From: Paraburkholderia sediminicola
GTDB lineage: Bacteria; Pseudomonadota; Gammaproteobacteria; Burkholderiales; Burkholderiaceae
Direction: 5' to 3'
Assembly: GCF_902859805.1 (NCBI RefSeq)
Contig: NZ_CADIKC010000009.1
Location: 62,001 to 126,000 of the forward strand
Length of the DNA: 64,000 nucleotides
Under the pieces are notes generated by a model. That model ran no database searches and was not told where the DNA came from. It saw only the letters and a list, made by a program, of their open reading frames with translations. Shown here one piece after another: positions 1-8,978 of the stretch (positions are counted from its first letter, which is position 1; each line of letters opens with the position of its first letter). The position numbers and the translations under genes were made by a program.

Positions 1-504
1 GCGGCACGCGGTCACGGCTTCTTCGAGCGTCTCGATCTCGCGGCCCACGAGCCGCTGCAACTCGGTATGGTTCGGCGCCATCGCGTCGGCGACTTCCGGC
101 ATGGTGCGCACGAGAAATTCCTGGATGCCCGGTTCGACCTTGCAGCCGCTCGCGGCGCCCATCACCGGATCGCAGAAGTACCACGCGCGCGGATTGGCGG
201 CCTTCACGGCCTTGACGATCTCCAGCACCGCTTGCGCCTGCTCGGGCGTGCCCAGATAGCCGGACAGCACGGCGTCGCAGCGCGGCAGCATGCCGATCGC
301 GCCGATCCCCTCGACGAGCTCTTCCATCTGCGAGGCCTCGATCGCGCCGCCGGTCCAATGGCCGTATTGCGTGTGGTTCGAGAACTGCACGGTATTGAGC
401 GGCCAGACATTGACGCCGAGCCGCCGCATCGGGAATTCGGCCGCGCTATTGCCCGCGTGCCCGAAGACGACATGTGACTGGATGCTCAGAACGTTTTTCG
501 TCAT
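1..504 (-). CDS. pdxY: pyridoxal kinase PdxY, 3' end cut by window edge
   Basis: ATP-dependent kinase of the B6 salvage pathway that makes pyridoxal 5'-phosphate from pyridoxal; cytoplasmic. The visible 168 residues start MTKNVLSIQSHVVFGHAGNS and carry the family signatures: the substrate-binding N-terminus, NTVQFSNHTQYGHW, VLSGYLG, and the YFCDPVMG segment. PdxY proteins are about 287 residues, so roughly the last 40 percent, with the ATP/catalytic GxGD region, lies outside the window. The start ATG is at 502-504 on the complement; no strong ribosome site precedes it. Identification is secure by recall of the family; PdxK is the alternative but the N-terminus is PdxY-like. Confidence 0.95.
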   Translation of the reverse strand, partial: MTKNVLSIQSHVVFGHAGNSAAEFPMRRLGVNVWPLNTVQFSNHTQYGHWTGGAIEASQMEELVEGIGAIGMLPRCDAVLSGYLGTPEQAQAVLEIVKAVKAANPRAWYFCDPVMGAASGCKVEPGIQEFLVRTMPEVADAMAPNHTELQRLVGREIETLEEAVTACR

Positions 505-833
505 GGTGTGGCCCGCGCAAGCGTGGTGCGCGATCAAAGAGAACAGAAGGATGGCCGCGGTAACGAACCGGCTTTGGCCGGGCGCCTGAAGCGGCGTGAC
601 TGTATTTCGTGACTGTGTTTCAGATGGTGCAAGAAAAATGCGCGATCTGCATAGTCAGGAAACAATACATGAGTTTGTCACGCGCGAGTCGATCCGTCCC
701 CGAGTTGTTGCGTCCAACCATCAAACGGGGCCGCCTGGGAGAACTACGACGAAGGCTTGTGCGAGGGCGTCGGCCGCGCTAAATCCGGCACTCAGCGACT
801 CGGGTAGTCGCTGAAATGGTGCGCGGCAGCGAT
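505..833. other. intergenic stretch between pdxY start and glgA stop
   Basis: No convincing gene. A 72-codon open frame on the plus strand (596-814) lacks a ribosome site and family resemblance. A perfect 9-bp inverted repeat (TCAGCGACT at 792-800 and AGTCGCTGA at 806-814, 5-nt loop) sits just after the glgA stop and may end glgC-glgA transcription, although no T-run follows it. The pdxY promoter must also lie here or beyond. Confidence 0.5.
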
Positions 834-2294
834 TCAGGCGAGTTCCCGATACAAGGCCAGATAGCGCTCGGCCGAGGCGCCCCAGCCGAAATCCTGATGC
901 ATCGCGCGACGTTGCGTGGCTTTCCACTCGGTGCGCCGGTCATAGAGCGCAAACGCGCGGCGGATCGCCGCCGCAATGCCCTTCGGCTCGAATCGTTCGA
1001 ATACGAAGCCTGTAGCGAGGTCCTCGGCGAGATTTTCGAGCGATGCGTCCACAACGGTATCCGCGAGGCCGCCGACGCAATGCACGAGCGGCAGCGACCC
1101 ATAAGCCAGCGCATACAGTTGCGTGAGCCCGCAGGGCTCGAAGCGCGACGGCACCGCGATCACGTCGCTACCCGCGACGATCGTATGCGCGAGCGTTTCG
1201 TCAAAACCCAGTTCGACCGCCACCGATTCCGGATGCGCGTGCGCGGCGCGTTTCAAACCGTTTTCGAGCGCCGGGTCGCCGGTGCCGAACACCACAAGCT
1301 GACCGCCGCGTTTGACAATTTCCGGCACCGCCTCGAGCAGCAGGTCAAGGCCTTTCTGTTCGGTCAGCCGGCTCACCACGCCGAATAGCAGCGCATCGCT
1401 TTTCTGCGCGAGGCCGAAGCGCTTTTGCAGCGCCTCCTTGCAGGCCAGTTTGCCGGCCAGACGGGTGTCCGTGTAGTGATCTTCGAGCAGCGCGTCGGTA
1501 GCGGGATTCCACACCGAGTAATCGACGCCGTTCAGGATGCCGCTCAGATCGTGCGAGCGATGGCGCAGCAAGCCGTCGAGCCCGCCGCCTTGGGCGAGAG
1601 TCTGGATTTCGCGGGCGTAGGTGGGGCTGACGGTGGTGATGCGGTCGCTGTAGTAAAGGCCAGCCTTGAGAAACGACAACTGCCCATAGAATTCGACGCC
1701 GCGCATGCTGAAGAAGTCGTCAGGCAGCGCTAGCTGGCCGAACTGATGCGCCGGAAACACGCCCTGATACGCGAGGTTGTGCACCGTAAAGACGCTGCGC
1801 GCGAACGAGCGGCCGTGCTGCCGTTCAGCCGCCTTCAGATAGGCGGGCGCGAGTCCGGCATGCCAGTCGTGCGCATGGACGATCTGCGGTGCCCACGCCG
1901 GGTCGAGGTGCTGTGCCAGTTGGGCCGCGACCCAGCCGAGCAGGGCGAAGCGTTGCGCGTTGTCGCCGTACGGTACGTGTTCGTCATTCAGATAGGGGTT
2001 GCCGGGCCGGTCGTACAGCGAGCCCGCGCGGATTACGTAGACGATCAGGCCGTTCGACGGCAGCGTGCCCTGTTCGAGCGTGACGCCCGGCGAGTCGAAG
2101 CGGCGGCCCAGCTGCGCCACCGGCCGCAAGTCCGTCAAGCCGGCGACCACCGCCGGAAAGCCGGGCAGCAGCACCCGTACGTCGGCGCCGCGCTCGATCA
2201 GCGCGGGCGGCAACGCGCCCGCGACGTCGGCGAGACCGCCCGTTTTGAGGAGGGGATACAGCTCGCTTGCGACGTGCAGGGCGCGAATCGTCAT
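834..2294 (-). CDS. glgA: glycogen synthase (ADP-glucose), GlgA
   Basis: GT5 family GT-B glycosyltransferase that adds glucose from ADP-glucose to the non-reducing end of alpha-1,4-glucan; cytoplasmic. The 486-residue product begins MTIRALHVASELYPLLKTGG, giving the ADP-glucose-binding K-T-G-G-L motif at residues 17-21. The C-terminal half has VSRLTEQKG, SRFEPCGL and VGGLADTV, the donor-site motifs. An in-frame ATG 66 bp upstream (2360) would add a poorly conserved 22-residue leader; the inner start was chosen because the KTGGL motif then falls at its usual place. It lies downstream of glgC in the same direction, 143 bp apart, so the two probably form an operon for storage polymer synthesis. 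Confidence 0.95.
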   Translation of the reverse strand: MTIRALHVASELYPLLKTGGLADVAGALPPALIERGADVRVLLPGFPAVVAGLTDLRPVAQLGRRFDSPGVTLEQGTLPSNGLIVYVIRAGSLYDRPGNPYLNDEHVPYGDNAQRFALLGWVAAQLAQHLDPAWAPQIVHAHDWHAGLAPAYLKAAERQHGRSFARSVFTVHNLAYQGVFPAHQFGQLALPDDFFSMRGVEFYGQLSFLKAGLYYSDRITTVSPTYAREIQTLAQGGGLDGLLRHRSHDLSGILNGVDYSVWNPATDALLEDHYTDTRLAGKLACKEALQKRFGLAQKSDALLFGVVSRLTEQKGLDLLLEAVPEIVKRGGQLVVFGTGDPALENGLKRAAHAHPESVAVELGFDETLAHTIVAGSDVIAVPSRFEPCGLTQLYALAYGSLPLVHCVGGLADTVVDASLENLAEDLATGFVFERFEPKGIAAAIRRAFALYDRRTEWKATQRRAMHQDFGWGASAERYLALYRELA

Positions 2295-2437
2295 AGGCTC
2301 GGTCTCGTTCCTGTTAGTGCGGGTTTGCGGCAGGTCCGCGGCAGTTTGCGCGGGCGGCAAGACGGGCGGCCGGCTATTGGCTGTTGGCTATTAGCCAGCC
2401 GGTAGCCAGCCCGTTCGTTTTGCCGCCCCGGCGACGA

Positions 2438-3703
2438 CTACGTTCCCCTCTGCCGCAGTGCGTCGGGCGTGACCAGCACGACGCCGTCGTCGGTGCGATA
2501 GAAGCGTTCGGCGTCCGCCGCCGGATCTTCGCCGATCACCGTGCCGTCCGGAATGGTGCAGCCGCGGTCAATCACCACTTTCTGTAGCCGGCAACTCGCG
2601 CCGACGGTGACCTGCGGCAATAAGACTGCCTCATTGATATTACAGAACGAACTCACTTTGACGTTCGATGACAACACCGAACGTGAAATCTGCGAGCCGG
2701 AAATCACACAGCCGCCGCACACGATCAGGTTGTTGCCGGTGCCTTGCAGACCTTTCATATCGCGTACGAACTTGGCGGGTGGCAACTGCTCCTGATACGT
2801 CCAGATCGGCCAGTTGCGGTCATACAGGTCGAGCGTCGGGATAGTGGAGGCAAGATCGAGATTGGCGGCCCAGTAGGCGTCGATCGTGCCGACGTCGCGC
2901 CAGTACGGCTCGACCGTCGGGTCCGACGACACGCACGACATGCTGAACGGATGCGCGATCGCCGTGCCTTGCGTGACGACGCGCGGCAGGATGTCCTTGC
3001 CGAAGTCGTGATCGGTGTCGACGCTCGAGATGTTCTCTTCGAGCAGCGAATACAGGTAATCGGCGCTGAACACGTAAATGCCCATACTGGCGAGCGCCGA
3101 ATCCGGGCGGCCCGGCATGGCGGGCGGGTCGGCGGGTTTTTCGACGAAGCCGGTCACGCGGCGGTTTTCATCGACAGCCATCACGCCGAAGGCCACAGCG
3201 TCCATGCGCGGCACCTCGATACAGCCGACCGTGCAATCCGCGCCGCTTTCCGCGTGATCCGCGATCATGCGTGTGTAATCCATCTTGTAGATGTGGTCGC
3301 CCGCCAGCACCACCACGTATTTCGGCCGGATCGAGCGGATGATGTCGAGATTCTGGAACACGGCGTCCGCGGTGCCGCGGTACCAGTGGGCGCCTTCTAC
3401 CCGCTGCTGCGCCGGCCAGAGATCGATGAATTCGCCGAATTCGCCGCGCAGGAAGCCCCAGCCTCGCTGCAGGTGGCGCAGTAGCGAGTGCGCCTTGTAT
3501 TGCGTGACCACCGCAATGCGGCGGATGCCGGAGTTCAGACAGTTGGAGAGCGCGAAGTCGATGATCCGGTATTTGCCGCCGAAGTGCACCGCTGGTTTGA
3601 CGCGCTTGTTCGTGAGCGGCCCGAGCCGCGTGCCCCGTCCGCCCGCGAGGACGATGGCGAGGGTGGTGCGTTGCAGATCGTTCAGCCGTGCCGGAGTTTC
3701 CAT
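2438..3703 (-). CDS. glgC: glucose-1-phosphate adenylyltransferase, GlgC
   Basis: Makes ADP-glucose and pyrophosphate from ATP and glucose-1-phosphate, the committed step of bacterial glycogen synthesis; normally an allosteric homotetramer. The 421 residues match the family length. Visible are the nucleotidyltransferase loop LAGGRGTRLGPLT, the KPAVHFGGKYRIIDF segment, VVLAGDHIYKMDY and the left-handed beta-helix C-terminus. A good ribosome site (AAAGGAGA) precedes the ATG. It is the first gene of the glgC-glgA pair. Allosteric control by glycolytic intermediates is known for the family and is not shown by this sequence. Confidence 0.97.
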   Translation of the reverse strand: METPARLNDLQRTTLAIVLAGGRGTRLGPLTNKRVKPAVHFGGKYRIIDFALSNCLNSGIRRIAVVTQYKAHSLLRHLQRGWGFLRGEFGEFIDLWPAQQRVEGAHWYRGTADAVFQNLDIIRSIRPKYVVVLAGDHIYKMDYTRMIADHAESGADCTVGCIEVPRMDAVAFGVMAVDENRRVTGFVEKPADPPAMPGRPDSALASMGIYVFSADYLYSLLEENISSVDTDHDFGKDILPRVVTQGTAIAHPFSMSCVSSDPTVEPYWRDVGTIDAYWAANLDLASTIPTLDLYDRNWPIWTYQEQLPPAKFVRDMKGLQGTGNNLIVCGGCVISGSQISRSVLSSNVKVSSFCNINEAVLLPQVTVGASCRLQKVVIDRGCTIPDGTVIGEDPAADAERFYRTDDGVVLVTPDALRQRGT

Positions 3704-4288
3704 GTCTGTCTCCTTTGTTGACCGGGTTGGCGTGTGGACGGGCGTTAGCGCTTTGGCTGCCGGCCAGAATTCGCATGTCCGCAGGAGGTAGCGCTTTAGC
3801 GCTTACTCCTGCCCCATGGCGCGAACTCTGAGCCCATGCCTGGCACTTATTCCAGCCTCACAGCGCTTACTCCGGTCCCTTGCAAGATAGTTGCTGATTG
3901 GTATGCCCCGGGTGGTCTTGTTATCTCGCTCTGCGTTATTGATTCGTGCTGCCAGGCGGCTTTCGTCTTCGCGGGCCCGTCTGCTAGTTCTAGCACTGAT
4001 TTGCCGCGGGCGAATAGTCTGAATTGTGCGGATGCAACTCGCGCGGCCGTCTTGCGAACGATCAACCCTTGTGCGGGACGCATCCGTGCGCCACGACACA
4101 TAGGGCGCAAGGCGAACCGTCGCAATATGCGTGCCACACCGGCCGGCGCCGCCTGAGCCTGCGCGCGCGGCAGCAGAGTCCGCCGGAGCGTCGTAGAATC
4201 GGCCGCTCCGAACGGGGTGCGGGCGTTGCTTTCCAGCGTCCGGAGCCTGCATGCTTCCCGCCGATTTCCCTTTGCAAGAAAACGATCG
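3704..4288. promoter_or_regulatory. divergent promoter region of glgC with repeated AGCGCT boxes
   Basis: This 585-bp stretch separates glgC (minus) from the alpha/beta hydrolase (plus) and holds no convincing gene. The palindromic hexamer AGCGCT occurs at 3747, 3790, 3798 and 3862. The last two are part of an exact 12-bp direct repeat, AGCGCTTACTCC at 3798-3809 and 3862-3873. Clustering just upstream of glgC suggests an operator, but no known regulator is recognised and the function is a guess. Confidence 0.35.
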
Positions 4289-5443
4289 ATGAATCTTCGC
4301 CGTCAGTCTTTGTTCGCCATCTTGAGCGCCTGCGCGCTAGCCACTGCGTCCGGTGCATTCGCCGCTACGCCCGCCAGTGGGGCTGTTGTGGGTAGTGCGG
4401 CCAGTTCGGGGCATTCGGGTGGTTCGGGTGGATCTCACGCCCAGCCCGGTTCCGCGGTTACCAGCGCCGCTCCGGCTGCGGCCGTCGACAACGGCGGTCC
4501 GGCGTACGGCCCCGAGTTGCAGGGCTTCAACTATCCGGCGCCGGTCGAGCAATACGACTTCACTTCGCAAGGTGTGGCGCTGCACATGGCGTACCTGGAT
4601 ATCGAGCCGGAGCATGCGAACGGTCGCACAGCCGTATTGCTGCACGGCAAGAACTTTTGTGCGGCGACGTGGGACGCGACCATCCATCGTCTGAGCGACG
4701 CCGGTTACCGCGTGATCGCGCCGGATCAGATCGGGTTCTGTAAATCAAGCAAGCCCGAGCACTATCAGTACAGCTTTCAGCAACTCGCGCGCAATACGCA
4801 TGCGCTGCTCGAATCGCTCGGCGTGACCAATGCGACCGTGATCGGCCATTCGACCGGCGGCATGCTCGCGATCCGCTATGCCCTGATGTATCCGCATGAA
4901 ACGCAGCAACTGGTGCTGGTCAATCCGATCGGGTTAGAGGACTGGAAGGCGAAAGGTGTGCCGTCTTTATCGGTCGACCAATGGTACGAGCGCGAGTTGA
5001 AGACGACGGCGGACAGCATTCGCCGTTACGAGCAGGCGACCTATTACGCCGGCCAGTGGCGCGCCGACTATGAGCCGTGGGTACAGATGCTGGCGGGGAT
5101 GTACCGCGGCCCAGGCAAACAGATCGTGGCGTGGAATTCCGCGTTGCTGTACGACATGATTTACACGCAGCCTGTTGTGTACGAGCTGGGCCACTTGAGC
5201 ATGCCGACGTTGCTGCTGATCGGCCAGAAGGACACGACCGCGATCGGCAAGGATGCTGCGCCGCCTGAGGTGCGCGCGAAAATCGGCCATTACCCAGAAC
5301 TGGGCAAGGCCGCCGCGAAGGCGATTCCACACGCGACGCTCGTCGAATTCGCCGATTTGGGGCACGCGCCGCAGATGCAGGACCCGCAGGCGTTTCATAA
5401 GGCGCTGCTCGATGGGCTGGCGGCGGTGCCGGCTAATCGGTGA
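4289..5443 (+). CDS. exported alpha/beta hydrolase
   Basis: Alpha/beta-hydrolase fold protein of 384 residues, probably a secreted or periplasmic esterase or C-C/ester hydrolase; substrate unknown. The start was placed at MNLRRQSLFAILSACALA because that gives a clear signal peptide ending near GAFA; an upstream in-frame ATG (4217) would bury it. After a Gly/Ser/Ala-rich linker (residues 25-65) come VLLHGKNFCAATW (oxyanion region), the nucleophile elbow GHSTGG with Ser188, an Asp candidate in GQKDTTA, and the catalytic His in LGHAPQMQDP. The fold and triad are secure; epoxide hydrolase or haloalkane dehalogenase relatives cannot be excluded. It stands alone with a strong terminator downstream. 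Confidence 0.85.
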   Translation: MNLRRQSLFAILSACALATASGAFAATPASGAVVGSAASSGHSGGSGGSHAQPGSAVTSAAPAAAVDNGGPAYGPELQGFNYPAPVEQYDFTSQGVALHMAYLDIEPEHANGRTAVLLHGKNFCAATWDATIHRLSDAGYRVIAPDQIGFCKSSKPEHYQYSFQQLARNTHALLESLGVTNATVIGHSTGGMLAIRYALMYPHETQQLVLVNPIGLEDWKAKGVPSLSVDQWYERELKTTADSIRRYEQATYYAGQWRADYEPWVQMLAGMYRGPGKQIVAWNSALLYDMIYTQPVVYELGHLSMPTLLLIGQKDTTAIGKDAAPPEVRAKIGHYPELGKAAAKAIPHATLVEFADLGHAPQMQDPQAFHKALLDGLAAVPANR

Positions 5444-5660
5444 GTTTTAGCGCGGGGATGAGCCTGGGTCCAAGCCGGGCCTATGGCGTGAGATCAAGTT
5501 GAAGCGCTTTAGCCGAGATCAGACCTCAACGCATGAGCTTCATTTGAAGTTTGGAATTGAGTTTGAACTCGCACGGCGCTGACGGAGCGAGGTGAGCGTT
5601 GCGACTGGGCAACCTGATGCACGTGTACTTAGGGTAGCCAGCCAATCGACGAAAAAAGAA

Positions 5661-5688
5661 GGGCGGCCTGTGCTGATACAGGCCGCCC
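5661..5688. terminator. bidirectional rho-independent terminator
   Basis: A perfect 10-bp stem GGGCGGCCTG / CAGGCCGCCC with an 8-nt loop. It is followed by CTCTTTT on the plus strand and, read on the minus strand, by TTCTTTTTTC. It sits between the convergent hydrolase and YhbW-like genes and should end both. Confidence 0.9.
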
Positions 5689-5711
5689 TCTTTTATCACT
5701 TGCCTGCGTTG

Positions 5712-6707
5712 TTACTTACCGGCACCCAACTCTTCGCGCACTTGCGCACCGATCTCAAACGAGCGCAGCCGTGCTGTGTGATCGTAGATTTGCGCGGTCA
5801 GCATCAATTCATCCGCACCGGTCTGATCGATGACCGACTGCAGTCCTTCGCGAACCGTATCGCGATCGCCGATTACGGAGCAGGCGAGCGAATGCGCAAC
5901 GCCGTTCAACTCCATCTCCGACGCTTCAATCCGCTCGACCGGCGGCTGCAATTGACCGGGCGTGCCGCGCCGTAGATTGACGAACTGCTGCTGCAGCGAG
6001 GTGAACAGACGTCGCGCTTCCTCGTTGCTATCGGCGGCGAACAGATTGACGCCGACCATGGCGTACGGCTTGTCGAGCGTCGCCGACGGGCGGAATTGCT
6101 CGCGATAGACCTTCAGCGCCGTGAACATGTGATCGGGCGCGAAGTGCGACGCGAATGCGAACGGCAGACCGAGCGCCGCCGCCAGTTGCGCGCTGTACAG
6201 CGACGAGCCGAGCAGCCACAGCGGCACATGAAGGCCTGCGCCGGGGACTGCGCGAATACGCTGACCCGGCACGGGGTCGGCGAAATAGCGTTGCAACTCG
6301 ACGACGTCGTCGGGAAACGACTCCGCGCTATTTTGCAGATCGCGGCGCAGCGCGCGGGCGGTGCTTTGATCGGTACCGGGTGCGCGGCCGAGGCCCAGGT
6401 CGATGCGATCCGGATAGAGCGAGGCGAGGGTACCGAATTGTTCCGCGATGACGAGCGGAGCGTGGTTGGGCAGCATGACGCCGCCGGAGCCGACGCGGAT
6501 TTTCTTTGTCCCACCGGCGACGTGGCCGATCACGACAGCGGTGGCCGCGCTGGCGATGCCGGTCATGTTGTGGTGTTCTGCTAGCCAGAAGCGGCGATAG
6601 TTCCAGTTTTCCGCATGCTGGGCGAGGTCCAATGTGTTTTTGAACGCGTCCGCGGGGGTGGCGCCTGCGATGACTGGCGATAGGTCCAGGACCGAAAAGG
6701 GGATCAT
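5712..6707 (-). CDS. LLM class flavin-dependent oxidoreductase, YhbW-like (MsnO8 type)
   Basis: Bacterial-luciferase-like TIM-barrel monooxygenase using reduced flavin; the substrate of this subfamily is not established. The 331-residue product starts MIPFSVLDLSPVIAG, typical of YhbW/MsnO8 proteins (about 335 residues). It contains RFWLAEHHNM, RVGSGGVMLPNHAPL and DLGLGRAPGTD, the flavin-pocket signatures. An in-frame ATG 45 bp upstream was rejected because it only adds a polar tail before this N-terminus. Upstream lies a palindromic repeat element that separates it from the divergent SsuD-like monooxygenase, so two luciferase-family enzymes flank the element. Confidence 0.9.
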   Translation of the reverse strand: MIPFSVLDLSPVIAGATPADAFKNTLDLAQHAENWNYRRFWLAEHHNMTGIASAATAVVIGHVAGGTKKIRVGSGGVMLPNHAPLVIAEQFGTLASLYPDRIDLGLGRAPGTDQSTARALRRDLQNSAESFPDDVVELQRYFADPVPGQRIRAVPGAGLHVPLWLLGSSLYSAQLAAALGLPFAFASHFAPDHMFTALKVYREQFRPSATLDKPYAMVGVNLFAADSNEEARRLFTSLQQQFVNLRRGTPGQLQPPVERIEASEMELNGVAHSLACSVIGDRDTVREGLQSVIDQTGADELMLTAQIYDHTARLRSFEIGAQVREELGAGK

Positions 6708-6824
6708 TTTCTGTTCATTTGCTGATTCGGGCGCTTTCGCGCGATGGGGCATTGTGGCAAAGGTTTTGGTTTTCTGCTGATCGCGTGGGGATGTCCACGT
6801 TCGTGGAAGGGGGTTATTGGTTTG

Positions 6825-7672
6825 TTGCCTTTGGCGGCGGCATTTGGCCGTGTTCTTAGGGCTTTGGCCTTTCCTTGCATTGTTAGTGGTCTATTAGCGT
6901 TCCCCCTGTGCGGGGGGGGCACCTACTTTTCTTTGCCGGCTGCAAAGAAAAGTAGGCAAAAGAAAGCAGCTCAAACCGCTAATGCTAAGTGGGCGCCGTG
7001 GTTTTCTGCGGGTAGTGGTGCATCTGGAATCTGTGTTCGTGCCCCTGCATACGCCAGTGACAAGGGCGTCATTCTTCCGGCGGCGCTGCGCGCGCCGAAG
7101 CGCCATTCATAAAACCGCCCGCTACGTTTTGATGCTCACTCCTCGCCAGCGGGCCGTGGCTCGTCTTTGCTCCGCCACCGCCACCGCCACCGCCACCGCC
7201 ACCGCCACCACAGCCGCAGCCGCAGCCGAGACCGAGACCGAGACCGAGAGCGAGAGCGAGAGCGAGACCGTGATTGCGGGGCACCGACAAATCATTTGAG
7301 GTAGGGGTTCCCGGGTGAATGGAGGAGCACCTCGCCGAGGCGAAGCCGACGGCCCCCACAAACCTCAACCGAAGCACTTGGTTTCCCCGGCAGACCCGTC
7401 CGCGACGCACGCAGTGCGAAGTGGGAACTGATGAGTCCTTTGTCACTAACGCCGAATGCGCGAGAGCACAGATTCCAGTCGCACCACTACCCGCAGCAGA
7501 CCACGGACCCCACTTAGCATTAGCGGTTTGAGCCGCTTTCTTTGCTTATCTTTCTTTGCGGCGGCAAAGAAAGTAAGTGCCGCCCCGCACAGGGGCAACG
7601 CCAATAGACCACTAACAATACAAGGAAAGGCCAAAGCCCTAAGAACACGGCCAAATGCCGCCGAACAGGCAA
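6825..7672. repeat. palindromic element copy 1, hexanucleotide core
   Basis: First of three related elements in the window (others at 18760 and 53624). The ends are inverted: the left arm (about 6825-7045) reads as the reverse complement of the right arm (about 7465-7672). Both arms carry shared blocks such as GGCCGTGTTCTTAGGGC, TTGTTAGTGG and AAGTGGG. The left arm holds a perfect 15-bp hairpin (CCTACTTTTCTTTGC at 6922-6936, complement at 6942-6956); the right-arm version is degraded. The centre is a six-base repeat. It lies in the space between two divergent monooxygenase genes and encodes no recognisable transposase. Frames inside it translate only into dipeptide repeats. Confidence 0.85.
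7172..7270. repeat. hexanucleotide tandem repeat in element copy 1
   Basis: About 99 bp: CCGCCA/CCACCG units, then CAGCCG, then GAGACC and GAGAGC units, period 6. It is the shortest of the three cores. Period 6 keeps all reading frames open, which explains the spurious dipeptide open frames here. Confidence 0.9.
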
Positions 7673-7887
7673 CCAACTCAAGACCCCCCACAGCCGCAGG
7701 CAAAAAAACCAGACCAAGCCCAGCGCCGCCCCCAATCTGTTACATGCAATTCCGATATAGATATGTCCGATCAATATTTAACAACCGCATGTAGCGCTGC
7801 TACCTTAATCCCCTCGAACAGAGCACCGCATCCATTCAGGAAACCCACCGCCCCGCCGGGCAAAAAACCACCCTGGGAGACACCACC

Positions 7888-8967
7888 GTGTCCATCGAAT
7901 TCATCGGCATGATCCAGACCCGCAAGGTGTCCGAGACCCACGCCCCGCAAGGGCCGATCATCGACATCGACTACGTGGAGCAATTCGCCCGCGCTCACGA
8001 AGCCGCGGGCTTCGACCGCATCCTCGTGCCGCATCATTCGACGAGCCCCGATGCGCTCCTCACCGTCGCCCACGCGGCCAGCGTCACGAGCAAAGTGCAT
8101 TTCATGTTGGCCCATCGCCCGGGCTTCGTCTCGCCCACGCTCGCCGCGCGTCAACTGGCGACACTCGATCACTATTCGGGCGGCCGTCTCGCCGTCCACA
8201 TCATCTCCGGTGGCGACGACGCCGAACAACGCCGCGACGGCGATTACCTGTCGCACGACGAACGCTACGCCCGCACCGACGAATACCTGCACATCCTGCG
8301 TCGCATCTGGACTGAAGCGAAACCCTTCGATCACAACGGTCAGTACTATCGTTTCGAACAAGGCTTCTCCGAAGTGAAGCCGGTGCAGCAACCCCATATC
8401 CCCGTATATTTCGGCGGCGCATCCGCGCCTGCGCTCGAGATCGCCGGACGGCATGCGGACGTCTACGCGCTGTGGGGCGAATCGAAGGCGCAAGTGCGCG
8501 AACAGGTCACCCGCGTGCGTGCCGAAGCCGCTAAACACGGCCGTAACGTGCGTTTTTCCGTGTCGTTCCGGCCCATCCTCGCCGCTACCGAAGCAGCCGC
8601 GTGGGAGCGCGCGGAGCATATCCTCGAAGAAACGCGGCGGCTGCGCGCGGCGCAAGGCCTCGGCGTCGGCGGCCCGGCGCAAAGTGAAGGCGCGCGGAGG
8701 CTGCTCGCGGCATCGGGTGGGTCGGATCGCGTCGATGAACGTCTGTGGACCGGCGTCGCCAAGGAAATCGGCGGACGCTCGAATTCGACTGCGCTCGTTG
8801 GCACGCCGGAACAGGTCGCCGAAACGCTCGCGGAGTATTACGCGCTCGGCGTGTCGACCTTCCTCGTGCGCGGATTCGATCCGCTCGAAGACGCCATCGA
8901 CTATGGCCGAGAACTGATTCCGGCCACTCGCGAACGGATCGCGCGCGTCGAGCGCGTGGCCGCCTGA
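7888..8967 (+). CDS. SsuD-like FMNH2-dependent alkanesulfonate monooxygenase
   Basis: Luciferase-fold monooxygenase expected to cleave C-S bonds of sulfonates or related organosulfur compounds with reduced flavin and oxygen, releasing sulfite; cytoplasmic. The 359 residues include RILVPHHSTSPDALLT, MLAHRPGFVSPTLAARQLAT, LAVHIISGGDDAEQRRDGD and VYFGGASAPALEIAGRHAD, the classic SsuD/SfnG segments. The start is GTG with GGGAGA 8 nt upstream. It is the first gene of an apparent operon with the aldolase (11 bp gap), binding protein, thiol dioxygenase and rhodanese. No flavin reductase (SsuE) is seen nearby, so reduced flavin must come from elsewhere. Substrate unproven. Confidence 0.88.
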   Translation: MSIEFIGMIQTRKVSETHAPQGPIIDIDYVEQFARAHEAAGFDRILVPHHSTSPDALLTVAHAASVTSKVHFMLAHRPGFVSPTLAARQLATLDHYSGGRLAVHIISGGDDAEQRRDGDYLSHDERYARTDEYLHILRRIWTEAKPFDHNGQYYRFEQGFSEVKPVQQPHIPVYFGGASAPALEIAGRHADVYALWGESKAQVREQVTRVRAEAAKHGRNVRFSVSFRPILAATEAAAWERAEHILEETRRLRAAQGLGVGGPAQSEGARRLLAASGGSDRVDERLWTGVAKEIGGRSNSTALVGTPEQVAETLAEYYALGVSTFLVRGFDPLEDAIDYGRELIPATRERIARVERVAA

Positions 8968-8978
8968 ACGGAGCCGCG

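Noticed and set aside
596..814. 72-codon frame between pdxY and glgA
   Set aside because: No ribosome site, no family resemblance, and atypical composition.
7069..7446. Open frames with dipeptide repeats (Ser-Val, Gly-Leu, Glu-Thr) inside the three palindromic elements
   Set aside because: They result from a period-6 repeat that keeps every frame open. They appear on both strands and in several frames, with no ribosome sites and no conserved non-repeat part.
6825..7672. Insertion sequence
   Set aside because: Inverted ends are present but there is no transposase frame and no clear target duplication, so it is listed as a non-coding repeat instead.
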